Below, piece after piece: positions 26,866 to 35,351 of a stretch of DNA of 64,000 bases. The translations under genes were made by a program, and so were the position numbers. The notes below the pieces were generated by a model that made no database searches, was not told where the DNA came from, and worked only from the letters and a program-made list of their open reading frames with translations. The stretch's first letter is position 1. The number at the start of each line of letters is the position of its first letter. The stretch comes from Novosphingobium sp. KA1 (lineage in GTDB: Bacteria > Pseudomonadota > Alphaproteobacteria > Sphingomonadales > Sphingomonadaceae), in NCBI RefSeq assembly GCF_017309955.1, contig NZ_CP021247.1:434001-498000 (forward strand), read 5' to 3'.

Positions 26866-28227
26866 GTGAACAGCACCATTCCCAGCCCCGGCCCCTTCCC
26901 CCCGCCCGCCACCGCCCTGCTCCCGCCACCCCGATACGAACCGGCGGAAAGCCTCCGGCGCGAAATCCGGTTCGGCATGTGGCTTTGCGGCGGACTGGTT
27001 TTCGGCCTTGGCGGCCTCGCCACCTTCCTGCCGATGGCGGGCGCGGTGATCGCGCCGGGCGATGTCTCGGTGGCATCGCACGTGAAACAGGTCAGCCACC
27101 CTTCCGGCGGCGTCGCCGCGCAGATCCTCGTGGCCGATGGCGACCATGTCACGCAGGGCCAGCCGATGATCCGCTTCGACACCACGGTCACCGGCGCGGC
27201 AGCCAACTACACCGGCGAGAATGTCGACCAGTTGCTCGCCCGCGCTGCGCGCCTCCAGGCCGAACGGGATGGCGCTTTCGCCATCGCTTTCCCTGCCGAA
27301 CTGACGCGGCGTGCAAGCCAGCCCGAGATCGCGGCCTTGATGGCGGCAGAACGCAAGACCCTGGCACTCAAACGCAGTTCGCGGCAATCGGCGCTTTCGC
27401 AACTGGGCCAGCGCATCCAGCAAAGCCAGGCTGACCTCGACAGCTACAGCGCCCGCTCACGAAGCCTGGGCGAACAGGCCGCGATGATCGGCAACGAACT
27501 CGACGCCACCCGCAAGCTCTACGAAAAGCGCTACACCACGCTCGACCGGCTGAGCGCGCTGGAGCGTACCGCTTCCGATCTCGCCGCCCAGCGCACCGGC
27601 GCCAGCGAAAGCGCGCAGTCGCAGCGCGCGCACATCACCGAACTGCGCTACCAGATGGGCTCCATCAACGCCGAGGCCCGCAGCACCGCCGCCACCGAAC
27701 TGCTCGACACGCAAACACGGATCAGCGAACTGCGCCGCCAGCAGGTAGCCGCACAGGACAGCTACGACCGCGCGGTCATCCGCGCCCCGCAAAGCGGCGT
27801 GGTCGACAAGCTCGCCTTTCGCACCATCGGCGGCTTCGTGCCGGCCGGGCAGACGATCATGGAAATCGTCCCCGACAACGATCGGCTGACCGTCAACGCC
27901 ATGATCAAGCCTGCGGATATCGATCAGGTGCGCGAAGGACTGGTTGCCATCTTGCGGTTCAGCGCCTTTTCGCAGCGCACCACGCCCGAACTGCAGGGCC
28001 ACATCACCCATGTCGCCGCCGACCGCACCGATGACAGCCAGACGCGGGCGACCTACTATCGCGCCACCATCACGCTGGATCCCGGCGAATTGGCGAAACT
28101 TGGGGAACTGCGGCTCAAACCCGGCATGCCGGCGGAAGTCTTCATCCAGACCGGGCACCGCACGATGCTAAACTACATCCTCAAGCCACTGAGTGACCAG
28201 TTCTCCCGCGCATTCCGCGAGAATTGA
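26866..28227 (+). CDS. HlyD-family membrane fusion protein of type I secretion
   Basis: The periplasmic adaptor linking the ABC protein to TolC. GTG 26,866 is preferred: AGGAAGGA lies just upstream and it starts 4 nt after the ABC stop. The frame is open back to 26,656, but that part overlaps the ABC gene. A single membrane helix near residues 40-60 (MWLCGGLVFGLGGLATFLP) is followed by the lipoyl half (HPSGGVAAQILVADGDHVTQGQP) and a long coiled-coil hairpin. The second lipoyl half reads RAPQSGVVDKLAFRTIGGFV, and then a beta-barrel domain follows. The length of 453 residues fits PrtE/AprE proteins. Confidence 0.93.
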   Translation: MNSTIPSPGPFPPPATALLPPPRYEPAESLRREIRFGMWLCGGLVFGLGGLATFLPMAGAVIAPGDVSVASHVKQVSHPSGGVAAQILVADGDHVTQGQPMIRFDTTVTGAAANYTGENVDQLLARAARLQAERDGAFAIAFPAELTRRASQPEIAALMAAERKTLALKRSSRQSALSQLGQRIQQSQADLDSYSARSRSLGEQAAMIGNELDATRKLYEKRYTTLDRLSALERTASDLAAQRTGASESAQSQRAHITELRYQMGSINAEARSTAATELLDTQTRISELRRQQVAAQDSYDRAVIRAPQSGVVDKLAFRTIGGFVPAGQTIMEIVPDNDRLTVNAMIKPADIDQVREGLVAILRFSAFSQRTTPELQGHITHVAADRTDDSQTRATYYRATITLDPGELAKLGELRLKPGMPAEVFIQTGHRTMLNYILKPLSDQFSRAFREN

Positions 28228-28276
28228 ACACAGCAGGCGCTGTTCCGGGGCTGATGTCCAGGCACACCCGCCGGCC

Positions 28277-28382
28277 CTCTGGAGCGTTTTCCAATCCGGT
28301 GGAATCACCTGATGACTCAAAAAACGCGCAAAACCAAAACCGTAGAGCAGTTGATCCGATTCAATCGGATCAACTGCTCTAG
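28277..28382. repeat. Palindromic intergenic repeat element, copy 2
   Basis: This is the same element as at 10,301-10,401 but inverted. The stem GAGCAGTTGATCCGATT-CAATCGGATCAACTGCTC lies at the right end and the GGAGCGTTTTCC end on the left. It sits 50 bp after the HlyD stop and could terminate the secretion operon. Confidence 0.85.
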
Positions 28383-28886
28383 CCGCATTCCCGCCATACA
28401 CGCGCCATGGTGCAGGCGGTCTGGTGCCGACGCAGTCCCAGAACGGTCCGGTTCACGCAGGATCTCAAACGGGCAATAGCGGACGAACAGGAAGATAATG
28501 TAAAAATGAATAGTCCAATATGAATGTTCAAAATTTACAAAATCCAAATCGGACTGAAACACACCCACCATAAACACAGGCACTTAAGTAATTTCACATA
28601 ATAAAACGTACGAAATATCCGCATTAAAAAGCCACAATTGATCATTTATCCATGCTGCAATGCAGCATCAACATATTGACGAGACATCAACTTTTATTAC
28701 CATCTCATCAACCAAAGAATCAATTCGGTCGCCATCGCAATTGTGTTCCCTTTTCAAGCGGATGAAACGATGGACGCTATCTCGACACGGCAAGATGAGA
28801 TGACCTCGCACCACCTTCCTCCGGAAGCGTATGGGACGCACAAGCGCTCTCTTTTGGGTGCAGGTGCAAAACCGCAAGGAGGCGCC
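28383..28886. promoter_or_regulatory. AT-rich upstream region of the priming transferase
   Basis: About 500 bp precede the transferase start. Positions 28,480-28,740 are strongly AT-rich compared with the rest of the window. They contain the box TCCAAATCGGA (28,543-28,553) also seen at 18,619, and a near-perfect 17-bp palindrome ATGCTGCA-A-TGCAGCAT (28,652-28,668). The open frame of the transferase extends to GTG 28,743 and ATG 28,770, so part of this region may be translated. Confidence 0.45.
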
Positions 28887-29828
28887 ATGAACCCCGTCAT
28901 TCCGGCAAGCGTTGGAAGCACCTTAGCCCCTTCGGCCCCGGTCATTGCCCCCCCCTATCGCACCAACGGCTCGCAGGGGCTCGACATCACCACGGAAGGC
29001 AGCCCGGCCAACCTCGAGCATCGGGCCTGGCGCGGGCCGCTCGGCGAGACGGGGCCCGTCGCGCCGGAAGATCGGGCCATCCCGCTCGGCACACGGGACG
29101 AGACTTCCTACCTGCTGCGGGGCGAACCGGACCATCCTGCCCCGCACGCTTCGCCAGAACCGGCCGATCCTGTGGCCGGTCCCCTGCACGACGCCATGGC
29201 CACACCCCGGCCAAGCAATACAGCCGGGCTGTCCCGGGCGTTCGACGTCGCCGTCGCCATGCTGGCGATCATTGCTTTCCTGCCGCTGCTGGTGCTGGTC
29301 GCCTGCGCCATCCGCGCCTCCGGACCGGGGCCGGTAATCTTCATCCAGCGCCGCGTCGGCCATGCTGGCGGCCTGTTCCCCTGCCTCAAGTTCCGCAGCA
29401 TGGTGATCAATTCACAGGACGTGCTTGACCGGCTGCTCGCCGAATGCCCCCGCGCACGCGCAGAATGGGCGCGTGACCAGAAACTGCGTAGCGATCCGCG
29501 CATCACCCCGATCGGCGCACTCCTGCGCAAGAGCAGCCTCGACGAACTGCCGCAGCTGTTCAACGTCCTGTTCGGCCACATGAGCATCGTCGGCCCGCGC
29601 CCCATCGTCGAGGCGGAAATCCCGCGCTACGGCGACCGTTTCGAGGCCTACTGCTCGGTCCGTCCGGGCCTGACCGGGCTCTGGCAGGTCAGCGGCCGGA
29701 ACGAGGTCTCCTACGAAGCCCGTGTCCGACTCGATGCCCGCTACGCACAGCGCAAGTCGTTCTTCTACGACATGGCAATCTGTCTGCGCACCGTGCCTGC
29801 CGTCCTCGCTTCACGCGGCTGCTACTAG
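28887..29828 (+). CDS. Undecaprenyl-phosphate sugar-1-phosphate transferase (priming enzyme, ExoY/GelB type)
   Basis: This enzyme starts EPS repeat-unit synthesis by moving a hexose-1-phosphate from a nucleotide sugar to undecaprenyl phosphate. About 100 disordered Pro-rich residues precede one membrane segment (AFDVAVAMLAIIAFLPLLVLVACAI). The catalytic domain has the family markers GPVIFIQRRVGHAGGLFPCLKFRSM, RKSSLDELPQLFNVLFGHMSIVGPRP and VRPGLTGLWQVSGR, each quoted only in part. ATG 28,887 follows AGGAGG, so it is chosen over the earlier starts at 28,743 and 28,770. At 313 residues it is longer than ExoY because of the N-terminal tail. A mobile element starts exactly at its stop codon. Confidence 0.92.
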   Translation: MNPVIPASVGSTLAPSAPVIAPPYRTNGSQGLDITTEGSPANLEHRAWRGPLGETGPVAPEDRAIPLGTRDETSYLLRGEPDHPAPHASPEPADPVAGPLHDAMATPRPSNTAGLSRAFDVAVAMLAIIAFLPLLVLVACAIRASGPGPVIFIQRRVGHAGGLFPCLKFRSMVINSQDVLDRLLAECPRARAEWARDQKLRSDPRITPIGALLRKSSLDELPQLFNVLFGHMSIVGPRPIVEAEIPRYGDRFEAYCSVRPGLTGLWQVSGRNEVSYEARVRLDARYAQRKSFFYDMAICLRTVPAVLASRGCY

Positions 29829-30091
29829 GTCGTAAACTCATAAACGGCACCATCGAGGCGCCCAAATGGCGAACAGCTCGGGCCGAAGTTGCCGCCGGGC
29901 GGGCTGGTTGCCCGTCCAAGGCAGCTTCGGTTCGAGATGGAAGCCATTTGGGCGTCCCTGCGGGATTTGCCCAAAATGGCCCAGCGCTGCGTCGGGAAGT
30001 CTTGAAATATCGACATATTCCTGCGCCTTCCCTCCTGCCACTGAGCCATTTTGCCTCAAACCTCGATGGTGCCGTTTATGAGTTTACGACC
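29828..30091. mobile_element. MITE-like element with 30-bp terminal inverted repeats
   Basis: A 264-bp element without a gene. Its ends are perfect inverted repeats over about 30 bp (GGTCGTAAACTCATAAACGG continuing to CACCATCGAGG on the left, the exact complement at 30,061-30,091). It is flanked by TA on both sides (29,826-29,827 and 30,092-30,093), consistent with TA target duplication as made by IS630- or some IS5-type transposases. It is inserted in the stop codon of the priming transferase: removal would restore TAC TAA, while insertion gives TAC TAG, so the protein is unchanged. A degenerate copy lies at 22,970-23,127. Confidence 0.85.
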
Positions 30092-30143
30092 TAAGCCGTG
30101 AACAGTTCGCCGCTCCCCGCAACCACCACCCACACGCGCGCTC

Positions 30144-30168
30144 TGCGCCAAGCGATCTACTTGGCGCA
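30144..30168. terminator. Hairpin between the EPS locus and the Lrp-type gene
   Basis: A perfect 9-bp stem (TGCGCCAAG, CTTGGCGCA) with a 7-nt loop lies between two convergent genes. It could serve either strand. There is no T-run. Confidence 0.4.
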
Positions 30169-30254
30169 TCGCCTAAGGCACACCAGCCAGCTGCCGACGC
30201 AAGGCGGCGGCAAACAAGGCGGTGGCGAACAGGACCGGCGAAAGGTCCCCGCCG

Positions 30255-30722
30255 CTACCGGCTGATCCGCTTGGGGCGCAGGGCATCGCGCATTGCGAAG
30301 CTGGAACTGATGCGCGTCACCCCCGGCAAGCGCGAAAGCACTTCACCGTGGATCGCCTCGTATGCGGCAACACTCTCGGTGCGCAGACGCAGCCAATAGT
30401 CGACATCCCCTCCCATCAGGAAGCATTCGCGAATTTCCGGGCACTGCCGCACGGCGTTCTCAAAGCGTGAGAGGTAGTCCTCGGTCTGGCGCTCCAGCGT
30501 CACCTGCACCACCACATCGACGCCCCGCACATCGTCGTTTTCCGCGCCGGTGATCACGGTGTACCCACGAATCACGCCGCGATCTTCCATGATGCGGATC
30601 CGCCTGAGGCATGCGGAAGGAGAAAGCCCCACTTCCTGCGCCACTTCGGCATTGGGCTTGCGCCCGTCGAGGCGCAGCACACGCAGGATCGAACGGTCCA
30701 CGTCGTCGGGGGCCCATGCCAT
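30255..30722 (-). CDS. Lrp/AsnC family transcriptional regulator (DadR-like)
   Basis: A 155-residue regulator with an N-terminal helix-turn-helix (AEVAQEVGLSPSACLRRIRIMEDRG, residues about 25-50). A RAM ligand-binding domain (VVQVTLERQTEDYLSRFENAV and ECFLMGGDVDYWLRL) follows. It is divergent from alanine racemase and D-amino-acid dehydrogenase, so it most likely senses an amino acid such as alanine and controls the dad genes. ATG 30,722 is the natural start. Confidence 0.9.
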   Translation of the reverse strand: MAWAPDDVDRSILRVLRLDGRKPNAEVAQEVGLSPSACLRRIRIMEDRGVIRGYTVITGAENDDVRGVDVVVQVTLERQTEDYLSRFENAVRQCPEIRECFLMGGDVDYWLRLRTESVAAYEAIHGEVLSRLPGVTRISSSFAMRDALRPKRISR

Positions 30723-30874
30723 GATCTATCACAACCTTCGTAGAACGATGCCAAATTTCGCATATCGTAGCGATTCCTGCGAATAATTGGCAGCCTATTT
30801 GAAACAGGGTACGATAGCCTTTCCTCATTCCGGCCCTGATCGATCAGGAGATAACCGGTTCCAAGGGGAATGAT
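30723..30874. promoter_or_regulatory. Divergent promoter region, regulator/dad operon
   Basis: A 152-bp AT-richer gap. It holds a spaced inverted repeat TTCGCA (30,757-30,762) and TGCGAA (30,778-30,783), plus a second partial match (ATTTCGCATATCG), consistent with Lrp-type binding. An AAGGGGA ribosome site precedes the racemase start. Confidence 0.4.
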
Positions 30875-32011
30875 GTGGTTGCCGGAGCACGCCTGACAAT
30901 CGACCTCGAAGCACTCGCCGCGAACTACCGGTTGATTCGCGACCGTGTGGCCCCCGCAGCGGTCGGCGGCGTGGTCAAGGCAAACGGCTACGGTCTCGGC
31001 GCTGCAGAAGTCGCGCGCACCCTGATCGACGAAGGCTGCCGCCATCTTTTCGTGGCCTTGCAGCGCGAAGCGGAAGCCCTGATTCCCGAGCTTCCCGCAG
31101 GCATTCCGGTCTACATCCTCAACGGCCTCCTCCCCGGCGGCGAAGCTGCCTGCGCGGCGCTCGGCGCGGTGCCGGTGCTCAATTCGCTGGACCAGATCGA
31201 GCGCTGGTCGGCCGAAGCGGCACGATGCGACACGCGCCTGCCAGCCGTGCTTCAGGTCGATACCGGCATGTCCCGCATGGGCCTGCCGGGCGACGAGATC
31301 GCACAGGTACTGGCGAGGCCCGAGCTGCTTCGCCCGATCGACCTGCATTTCATCATCAGCCATCTGGCCTGCGCCGACGAACCCGGCGATGCCGCCAACG
31401 CCGCGCAGGAAACACACTTCCGCACGATCGCCGCCAGCTTTCCCGGTGTCCCGCTCGCTCTCGACAACAGCGGCGGCGCGTTCCACGCACGCGGCCACTT
31501 CGACCTCGTGCGCGCCGGCATCGCGCTTTACGGCGGCGCGCCTCGCAGCAATGCACCGAACCCGATGCGCGCGACGGTGCACCTCGAAGCCCGCATCGCC
31601 CAGCTCCGCACGATCCCCGCCGGCACCGGGGTCGGCTATGGCCTGACCTTCAAGACCACGCGCGAGACCCGCATCGCCACCATCCCGGTCGGTTATGCCG
31701 ATGGTTGGCCGCGCTGCCTCGGCAACCGGGGTTCGGCCTATATCGCCGGCATCCGCGTTCCGGTTGCCGGGCGCGTTTCGATGGACAGCATTACCCTCGA
31801 CGTCACCGATGTGCCCGCCGAGCACCTCCGTCCCGGCGCGCCGGTCGAACTGCTCGGCCCTCATCAGGGCATCGATCAGGTCGCCGCCGATGCGGGCACC
31901 ATTTCCTACGAGATCCTGACGCAACTCAGCCGCCGCTACGAACGGGTCTACCTCCCCTCTGAAACCAGCGCGCGCATTCGGAGCACTGCATCCATGAAGA
32001 CTGCCCCATGA
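30875..32011 (+). CDS. dadX: Alanine racemase
   Basis: PLP enzyme interconverting L- and D-alanine. The PLP lysine lies in [12 protein letters not shown] (Lys35), followed by the TIM barrel. The C-terminal domain carries GVGYGLTF with the catalytic Tyr near residue 254 and [11 protein letters not shown]. Pairing with D-amino-acid dehydrogenase and an Lrp-type regulator marks it as the catabolic DadX rather than a wall-biosynthesis Alr, although the fold is the same. GTG 30,875 follows AAGGGGA. The end overlaps the next start (ATGA), giving tight coupling. Confidence 0.92.
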   Translation: MVAGARLTIDLEALAANYRLIRDRVAPAAVGGVVKANGYGLGAAEVARTLIDEGCRHLFVALQREAEALIPELPAGIPVYILNGLLPGGEAACAALGAVPVLNSLDQIERWSAEAARCDTRLPAVLQVDTGMSRMGLPGDEIAQVLARPELLRPIDLHFIISHLACADEPGDAANAAQETHFRTIAASFPGVPLALDNSGGAFHARGHFDLVRAGIALYGGAPRSNAPNPMRATVHLEARIAQLRTIPAGTGVGYGLTFKTTRETRIATIPVGYADGWPRCLGNRGSAYIAGIRVPVAGRVSMDSITLDVTDVPAEHLRPGAPVELLGPHQGIDQVAADAGTISYEILTQLSRRYERVYLPSETSARIRSTASMKTAP

Positions 32012-33258
32012 AGATCGCCATCCTCGGCAGCGGCGTCATCGGCGTCACCTCCGCCTGGTATCTGGCCGAAGCGGGCCACGAAGTCGTGGTGATCGACCGG
32101 CAGGAAGGCCCGGCACTGGAAACCAGCTTCGCCAATGCCGGCGAGATTTCGCCCGGCTACGCGTCGCCCTGGGCCGCCCCCGGCATTCCCACCAAGGCCC
32201 TGCGCTGGCTGATGATGGAACACGCACCGCTGATCCTGCGCCTCCACGCCGATCCGGCGATGCTGCGCTGGCTCTTTGCGATGCTCGGCAACTGCAACGC
32301 GCGCGACTATGCGATCAACAAGAGCCGCATGGTGCGCCTTGCCGAATTCAGCCGCGACTGCCTGATCGCGCTGCGCCGGGACACCGGCATCGCTTATGAC
32401 GAACGCATGCAGGGCACCCTGCAACTGTTCCGCGAACAGAAGCAGCTCGACGGGATCGGCAAGGACATCGAAGTGCTGAAGGCCGATGGCGTGCCTTTCG
32501 AAGTGCTTGACAAGGCCGGCTGCATCGGCGCCGAACCGGGTCTGGCCACCAGCCAGGCGTCCATCGCGGGCGGACTGCGCCTGCCCCACGACGAGACCGG
32601 CGACTGCTTCAAGTTCACCAATGCCCTTGCCGCCATGGCCGCCGCCAAGGGCGTGCGCTTCCTCAACGGCACCTCGATCCACCGGCTGATCGAGGACGGC
32701 GGACGCATCACCCATGTCGAGACCGACCAGGGCAAGCTGGCGGCCGATGCCTTCCTTGTCGCCATGGGCAGCTTCTCGCCGCAGCTCGTTGCGCCGCTGG
32801 ACATTCGCCTGCCGGTCTACCCGGTCAAGGGCTACTCGCTGACCGTGCCGATCGTCGACGAGCCGCGCGCGCCGGTCTCCACCTTGCTCGACGAGAGCTA
32901 CAAGGTGGCGATCACCCGTTTGGGAGACCGCATCCGCATCGGCGGCATGGCCGAGATCTCTGGATTCTCCCGCGATCTGCCGCCTGCCCGCCGTGCCACG
33001 CTGGAACATTCGGCCGGCACCCTGTTCCCCGGCGCGGGCGACATGGCGCAAGGCAGCTTCTGGTCCGGCCTCAGGCCGATGACGCCGGACAGCACGCCCG
33101 TCATCGGCGCCACCAAGGTGCCGAACCTGTTCCTCAACACCGGCCACGGCACGCTGGGCTGGACGATGGCCTGCGGTTCGGCCCATGTCATCGCCGACAT
33201 CATCGGCGGCCACAAGCCGGCCATCGAGACGGCAGACCTTGCCATCAGCCGCTACTGA
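32008..33258 (+). CDS. dadA: D-amino-acid dehydrogenase small subunit
   Basis: FAD-dependent oxidative deamination of D-alanine to pyruvate and ammonia, feeding electrons to the respiratory chain. The Rossmann start [26 protein letters not shown] is typical. The [21 protein letters not shown] motif and the late [32 protein letters not shown] region (both quoted as landmarks) match DadA over the full 416 residues. It is translationally coupled to the racemase. Confidence 0.95.
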   Translation: MKIAILGSGVIGVTSAWYLAEAGHEVVVIDRQEGPALETSFANAGEISPGYASPWAAPGIPTKALRWLMMEHAPLILRLHADPAMLRWLFAMLGNCNARDYAINKSRMVRLAEFSRDCLIALRRDTGIAYDERMQGTLQLFREQKQLDGIGKDIEVLKADGVPFEVLDKAGCIGAEPGLATSQASIAGGLRLPHDETGDCFKFTNALAAMAAAKGVRFLNGTSIHRLIEDGGRITHVETDQGKLAADAFLVAMGSFSPQLVAPLDIRLPVYPVKGYSLTVPIVDEPRAPVSTLLDESYKVAITRLGDRIRIGGMAEISGFSRDLPPARRATLEHSAGTLFPGAGDMAQGSFWSGLRPMTPDSTPVIGATKVPNLFLNTGHGTLGWTMACGSAHVIADIIGGHKPAIETADLAISRY

Positions 33259-33280
33259 ACCTCATCCGGAAGGACCCGAC

Positions 33281-33628
33281 ATGACCATTACCCGCATCGA
33301 CCAGGGCCCACGCATGAGCGAGGCCGTGATCCACGGCGACACCATCTACCTCGCCGGCCAGATCGGCGAACCGGGCGCGAGCATCACCGAGCAGACCAAG
33401 GTGGCGCTGGCGGAGATCGAGGCGTTGCTCGCCAAGACCGGCAGCAGCAAGGATCACCTGCTGATGGCCACGATCTGGCTCGCCGACATGGCCGACTTCG
33501 AGGAAATGAACGCGGTCTGGGATGGCTGGATCGCCGGCCACCCGGCCCCGGCCCGGGCGACCGGTGAAGCCAGGCTGTTCACCCCGGACTACAAGGTCGA
33601 GATCATCGTGATCGCCGCCAGGGCCTGA
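33281..33628 (+). CDS. RidA family deaminase
   Basis: A 115-residue YjgF/YER057c/UK114-fold protein that hydrolyses reactive enamine/imine intermediates released by PLP enzymes and amino-acid oxidases. It has IYLAGQIGEPGASITEQTKVALAEIEALL and a conserved Arg in PARATGEARLF. The place after DadX and DadA fits removal of 2-aminoacrylate-type imines. ATG 33,281 follows CGGAAGGA. Confidence 0.9.
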   Translation: MTITRIDQGPRMSEAVIHGDTIYLAGQIGEPGASITEQTKVALAEIEALLAKTGSSKDHLLMATIWLADMADFEEMNAVWDGWIAGHPAPARATGEARLFTPDYKVEIIVIAARA

Positions 33629-33640
33629 GAGGCTGTTTGA

Positions 33641-33662
33641 AAAATGCCCGAGAGGGCATTTT
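33641..33662 (+). terminator. Intrinsic terminator of the dad operon
   Basis: AAAATGCCC-GAGA-GGGCATTTT is a perfect 9-bp stem ending in TTTT, 13 nt after the RidA stop. A second hairpin (ATTTCGCGGCA 33,691-33,701 with TGCCGCGAAAT 33,718-33,728) follows and may serve the convergent small gene. Confidence 0.85.
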
Positions 33663-33738
33663 GACGGCGGCGCCAGCTCGCATAAAGCGAATTTCGCGGC
33701 ACGGGCCCCTTCGCCCCTGCCGCGAAATCCCGGATCGG

Positions 33739-33906
33739 TCAGCCCGCCTCGGGATGGTCCTCCAGATGCCACTTGCCCGGAGCCGTCCGGCGTATGCCGC
33801 CGCCGCACCCCCGGCATGCCCCGACATACCCGGCATCGGTCCACACGACATCTCTCCGGACAGGCTTGTGCCGCCCGAGCAGGCACTTCAACTTGGTCGC
33901 AAACAT
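33739..33906 (-). CDS. Small CxxC protein
   Basis: A 55-residue basic protein, MFATKLKCLLGRHKPVRRDV..., with a CxxC pair in VGACRGCGGGIRR. This layout (LLGRHKP, YVGxCRxCG, lysine/Trp-rich end) is one I recall as a common small sphingomonad hypothetical protein. It may be a single zinc-ribbon knuckle. ATG 33,906 has GGGGG just upstream. The frame extends to 33,966 with alternative starts. Confidence 0.6.
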   Translation of the reverse strand: MFATKLKCLLGRHKPVRRDVVWTDAGYVGACRGCGGGIRRTAPGKWHLEDHPEAG

Positions 33907-34426
33907 TGCATGGCCCCCAGTGCAATTCATGAATTCCGACGACCCCCCGCCGGAATTTGCGTACATTAGTTAACACAACAAGCCGGCGATAGCCTGATTT
34001 CGGGCGGACAGTTGTCCCGCGATGAGATCGTCCGCCCGATGCATTCCGCAGCGGCAGTTGCCGCGGTGCCCTTCCCCCAGGCCGCCTGCCCTGCAACGTG
34101 GCCGCATCCGCCAAAGCGCCCACGCGGCATCCCCCTCCTCTTGCGGCCACGAATGCACGCACGAAGAGGGGCGATTCGCCACCGTTCACCGCACCGCGCT
34201 CTCGCATTACCCGCAGATCGAGGGTGCAGCCCCTGCGCGTTCATATGCGGGAAAGGCTGCCGTCAACATCCAGAAAGCCCACGGTGCACAAGGGCGGCAA
34301 GAGAGCCGCAATGGACACCCTGGCCAGATGAAGGGGGTTTTGAAAGCCGGAAACGCGAACAGGGGGTTCGGACGAAATGCCGAGGAAACGCACAAACCGG
34401 CTGAACAGGTTTGGAGGAACGACGTT
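33907..34426. other. Upstream region of the OmpA-family gene
   Basis: About 520 bp lie between two divergent genes. The frame of the OmpA-family gene remains open back to 34,022, but the translation is Arg/Ser/His-rich and lacks protein character, so it is taken as a chance extension. No clear promoter or repeat is recognised. Confidence 0.35.
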
Positions 34427-35308
34427 ATGAGTGGCATTTCCAAAAGGTCGCAGATGCTGATCATGCTCGGCATGCTGGCTATCCCGGTTTCGGGCAGCGT
34501 CGCGGCGCAGCAGCAGGATCCGCAAGAGGGCGATGTAGCGGCCACCGTCTACGGCGAACGTCCGGTCAACCGGGCGGAAGCGACCAAGGGCCCGGAGATC
34601 GAGGGCATCATCTCCGCCCGCATGGGTGACAAGATGCAGGTGACCAGCGCCGACGGCAGCAAGACCGTCATCGTCATCGATGACGCCACCAAGATCAAGG
34701 CCAGCGGCGGCTTCCTGGGCATCAGCCGCAGCAAGCTGGCGGCGACCTCGCTGCTGAACGGCCTGCCGGTCTCGGTCGACACCCTGCAGGCCAACGGTGC
34801 GCTGCTGGCAGACTCGATCGACCTCAAGAACAAGGATCTGAAGACCGCGTCGATGATCCACAACGGCACCGACCAGCGCTTTGCCAGCAACGAGGCCGCC
34901 ACCGAGGCCCTGCGCGGCCGCATGGGCGACATCGACAAGTACAACGTCAAGGGCACGACCAACGTGAACTTCGACACCGGCAAGTACGATCTTTCGCCCG
35001 AAGCCAAGAGCAACCTGTGCGCCGCGGCCAATTCGGCCGATGGCATGGACAATGCCCTGCTGCTGGTGGTCGGCTACACCGACTCGGTGGGCAGCGACGA
35101 TTACAACCAGACGCTCAGCGAAAAGCGCGCCACCCGCGTGGTGAACTATCTCCAGCAGGCCTGCCACTGGAAGCCCTACCGCATGCTGACCCCCACCGGC
35201 ATGGCCAAGGCCGACCCGCTGGCGGACAACAGCACGCCGGAAGGTAAGGCCCAGAACCGCCGCGTGGCGGTGAACATCCTGGTCAGCAAGGCCGTGGACG
35301 GCTTCTAA
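34427..35308 (+). CDS. OmpA-family outer-membrane/peptidoglycan-binding protein
   Basis: A 293-residue secreted protein. The signal peptide is MSGISKRSQMLIMLGMLAIP to SVAAQ. A beta-rich N-terminal domain of the DUF5666-like kind (GIISARMGDKMQVTSADGSKTVIVIDDATKI, in part) follows. The OmpA C-terminal domain has NFDTGKYDLSPEAK, GYTDSVGSDDYN and LSEKRATRVVNYL, ending in the peptidoglycan-binding NRRV. ATG 34,427 has GGAGG 9 nt upstream. It stabilises the envelope by binding diaminopimelate. A strong terminator follows. Confidence 0.9.
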   Translation: MSGISKRSQMLIMLGMLAIPVSGSVAAQQQDPQEGDVAATVYGERPVNRAEATKGPEIEGIISARMGDKMQVTSADGSKTVIVIDDATKIKASGGFLGISRSKLAATSLLNGLPVSVDTLQANGALLADSIDLKNKDLKTASMIHNGTDQRFASNEAATEALRGRMGDIDKYNVKGTTNVNFDTGKYDLSPEAKSNLCAAANSADGMDNALLLVVGYTDSVGSDDYNQTLSEKRATRVVNYLQQACHWKPYRMLTPTGMAKADPLADNSTPEGKAQNRRVAVNILVSKAVDGF

Positions 35309-35322
35309 ACCGGGAACAGGAA

Positions 35323-35351
35323 ATGGCCGGGGTGCTGCGCACCCCGGCCAT
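35323..35351 (+). terminator. Intrinsic terminator of the OmpA-family gene
   Basis: A perfect 12-bp stem ATGGCCGGGGTG-CTGCG-CACCCCGGCCAT begins 14 nt after the stop. The remaining reading frame of the neighbouring arylsulfatase pseudogene runs through it, which shows that frame is no longer a natural C-terminus. Confidence 0.8.

Noticed and set aside
33185..33280. N-terminal extension of the RidA protein
   Set aside because: It overlaps the DadA 3' end, and ATG 33,281 has a good ribosome site and the family-typical start.
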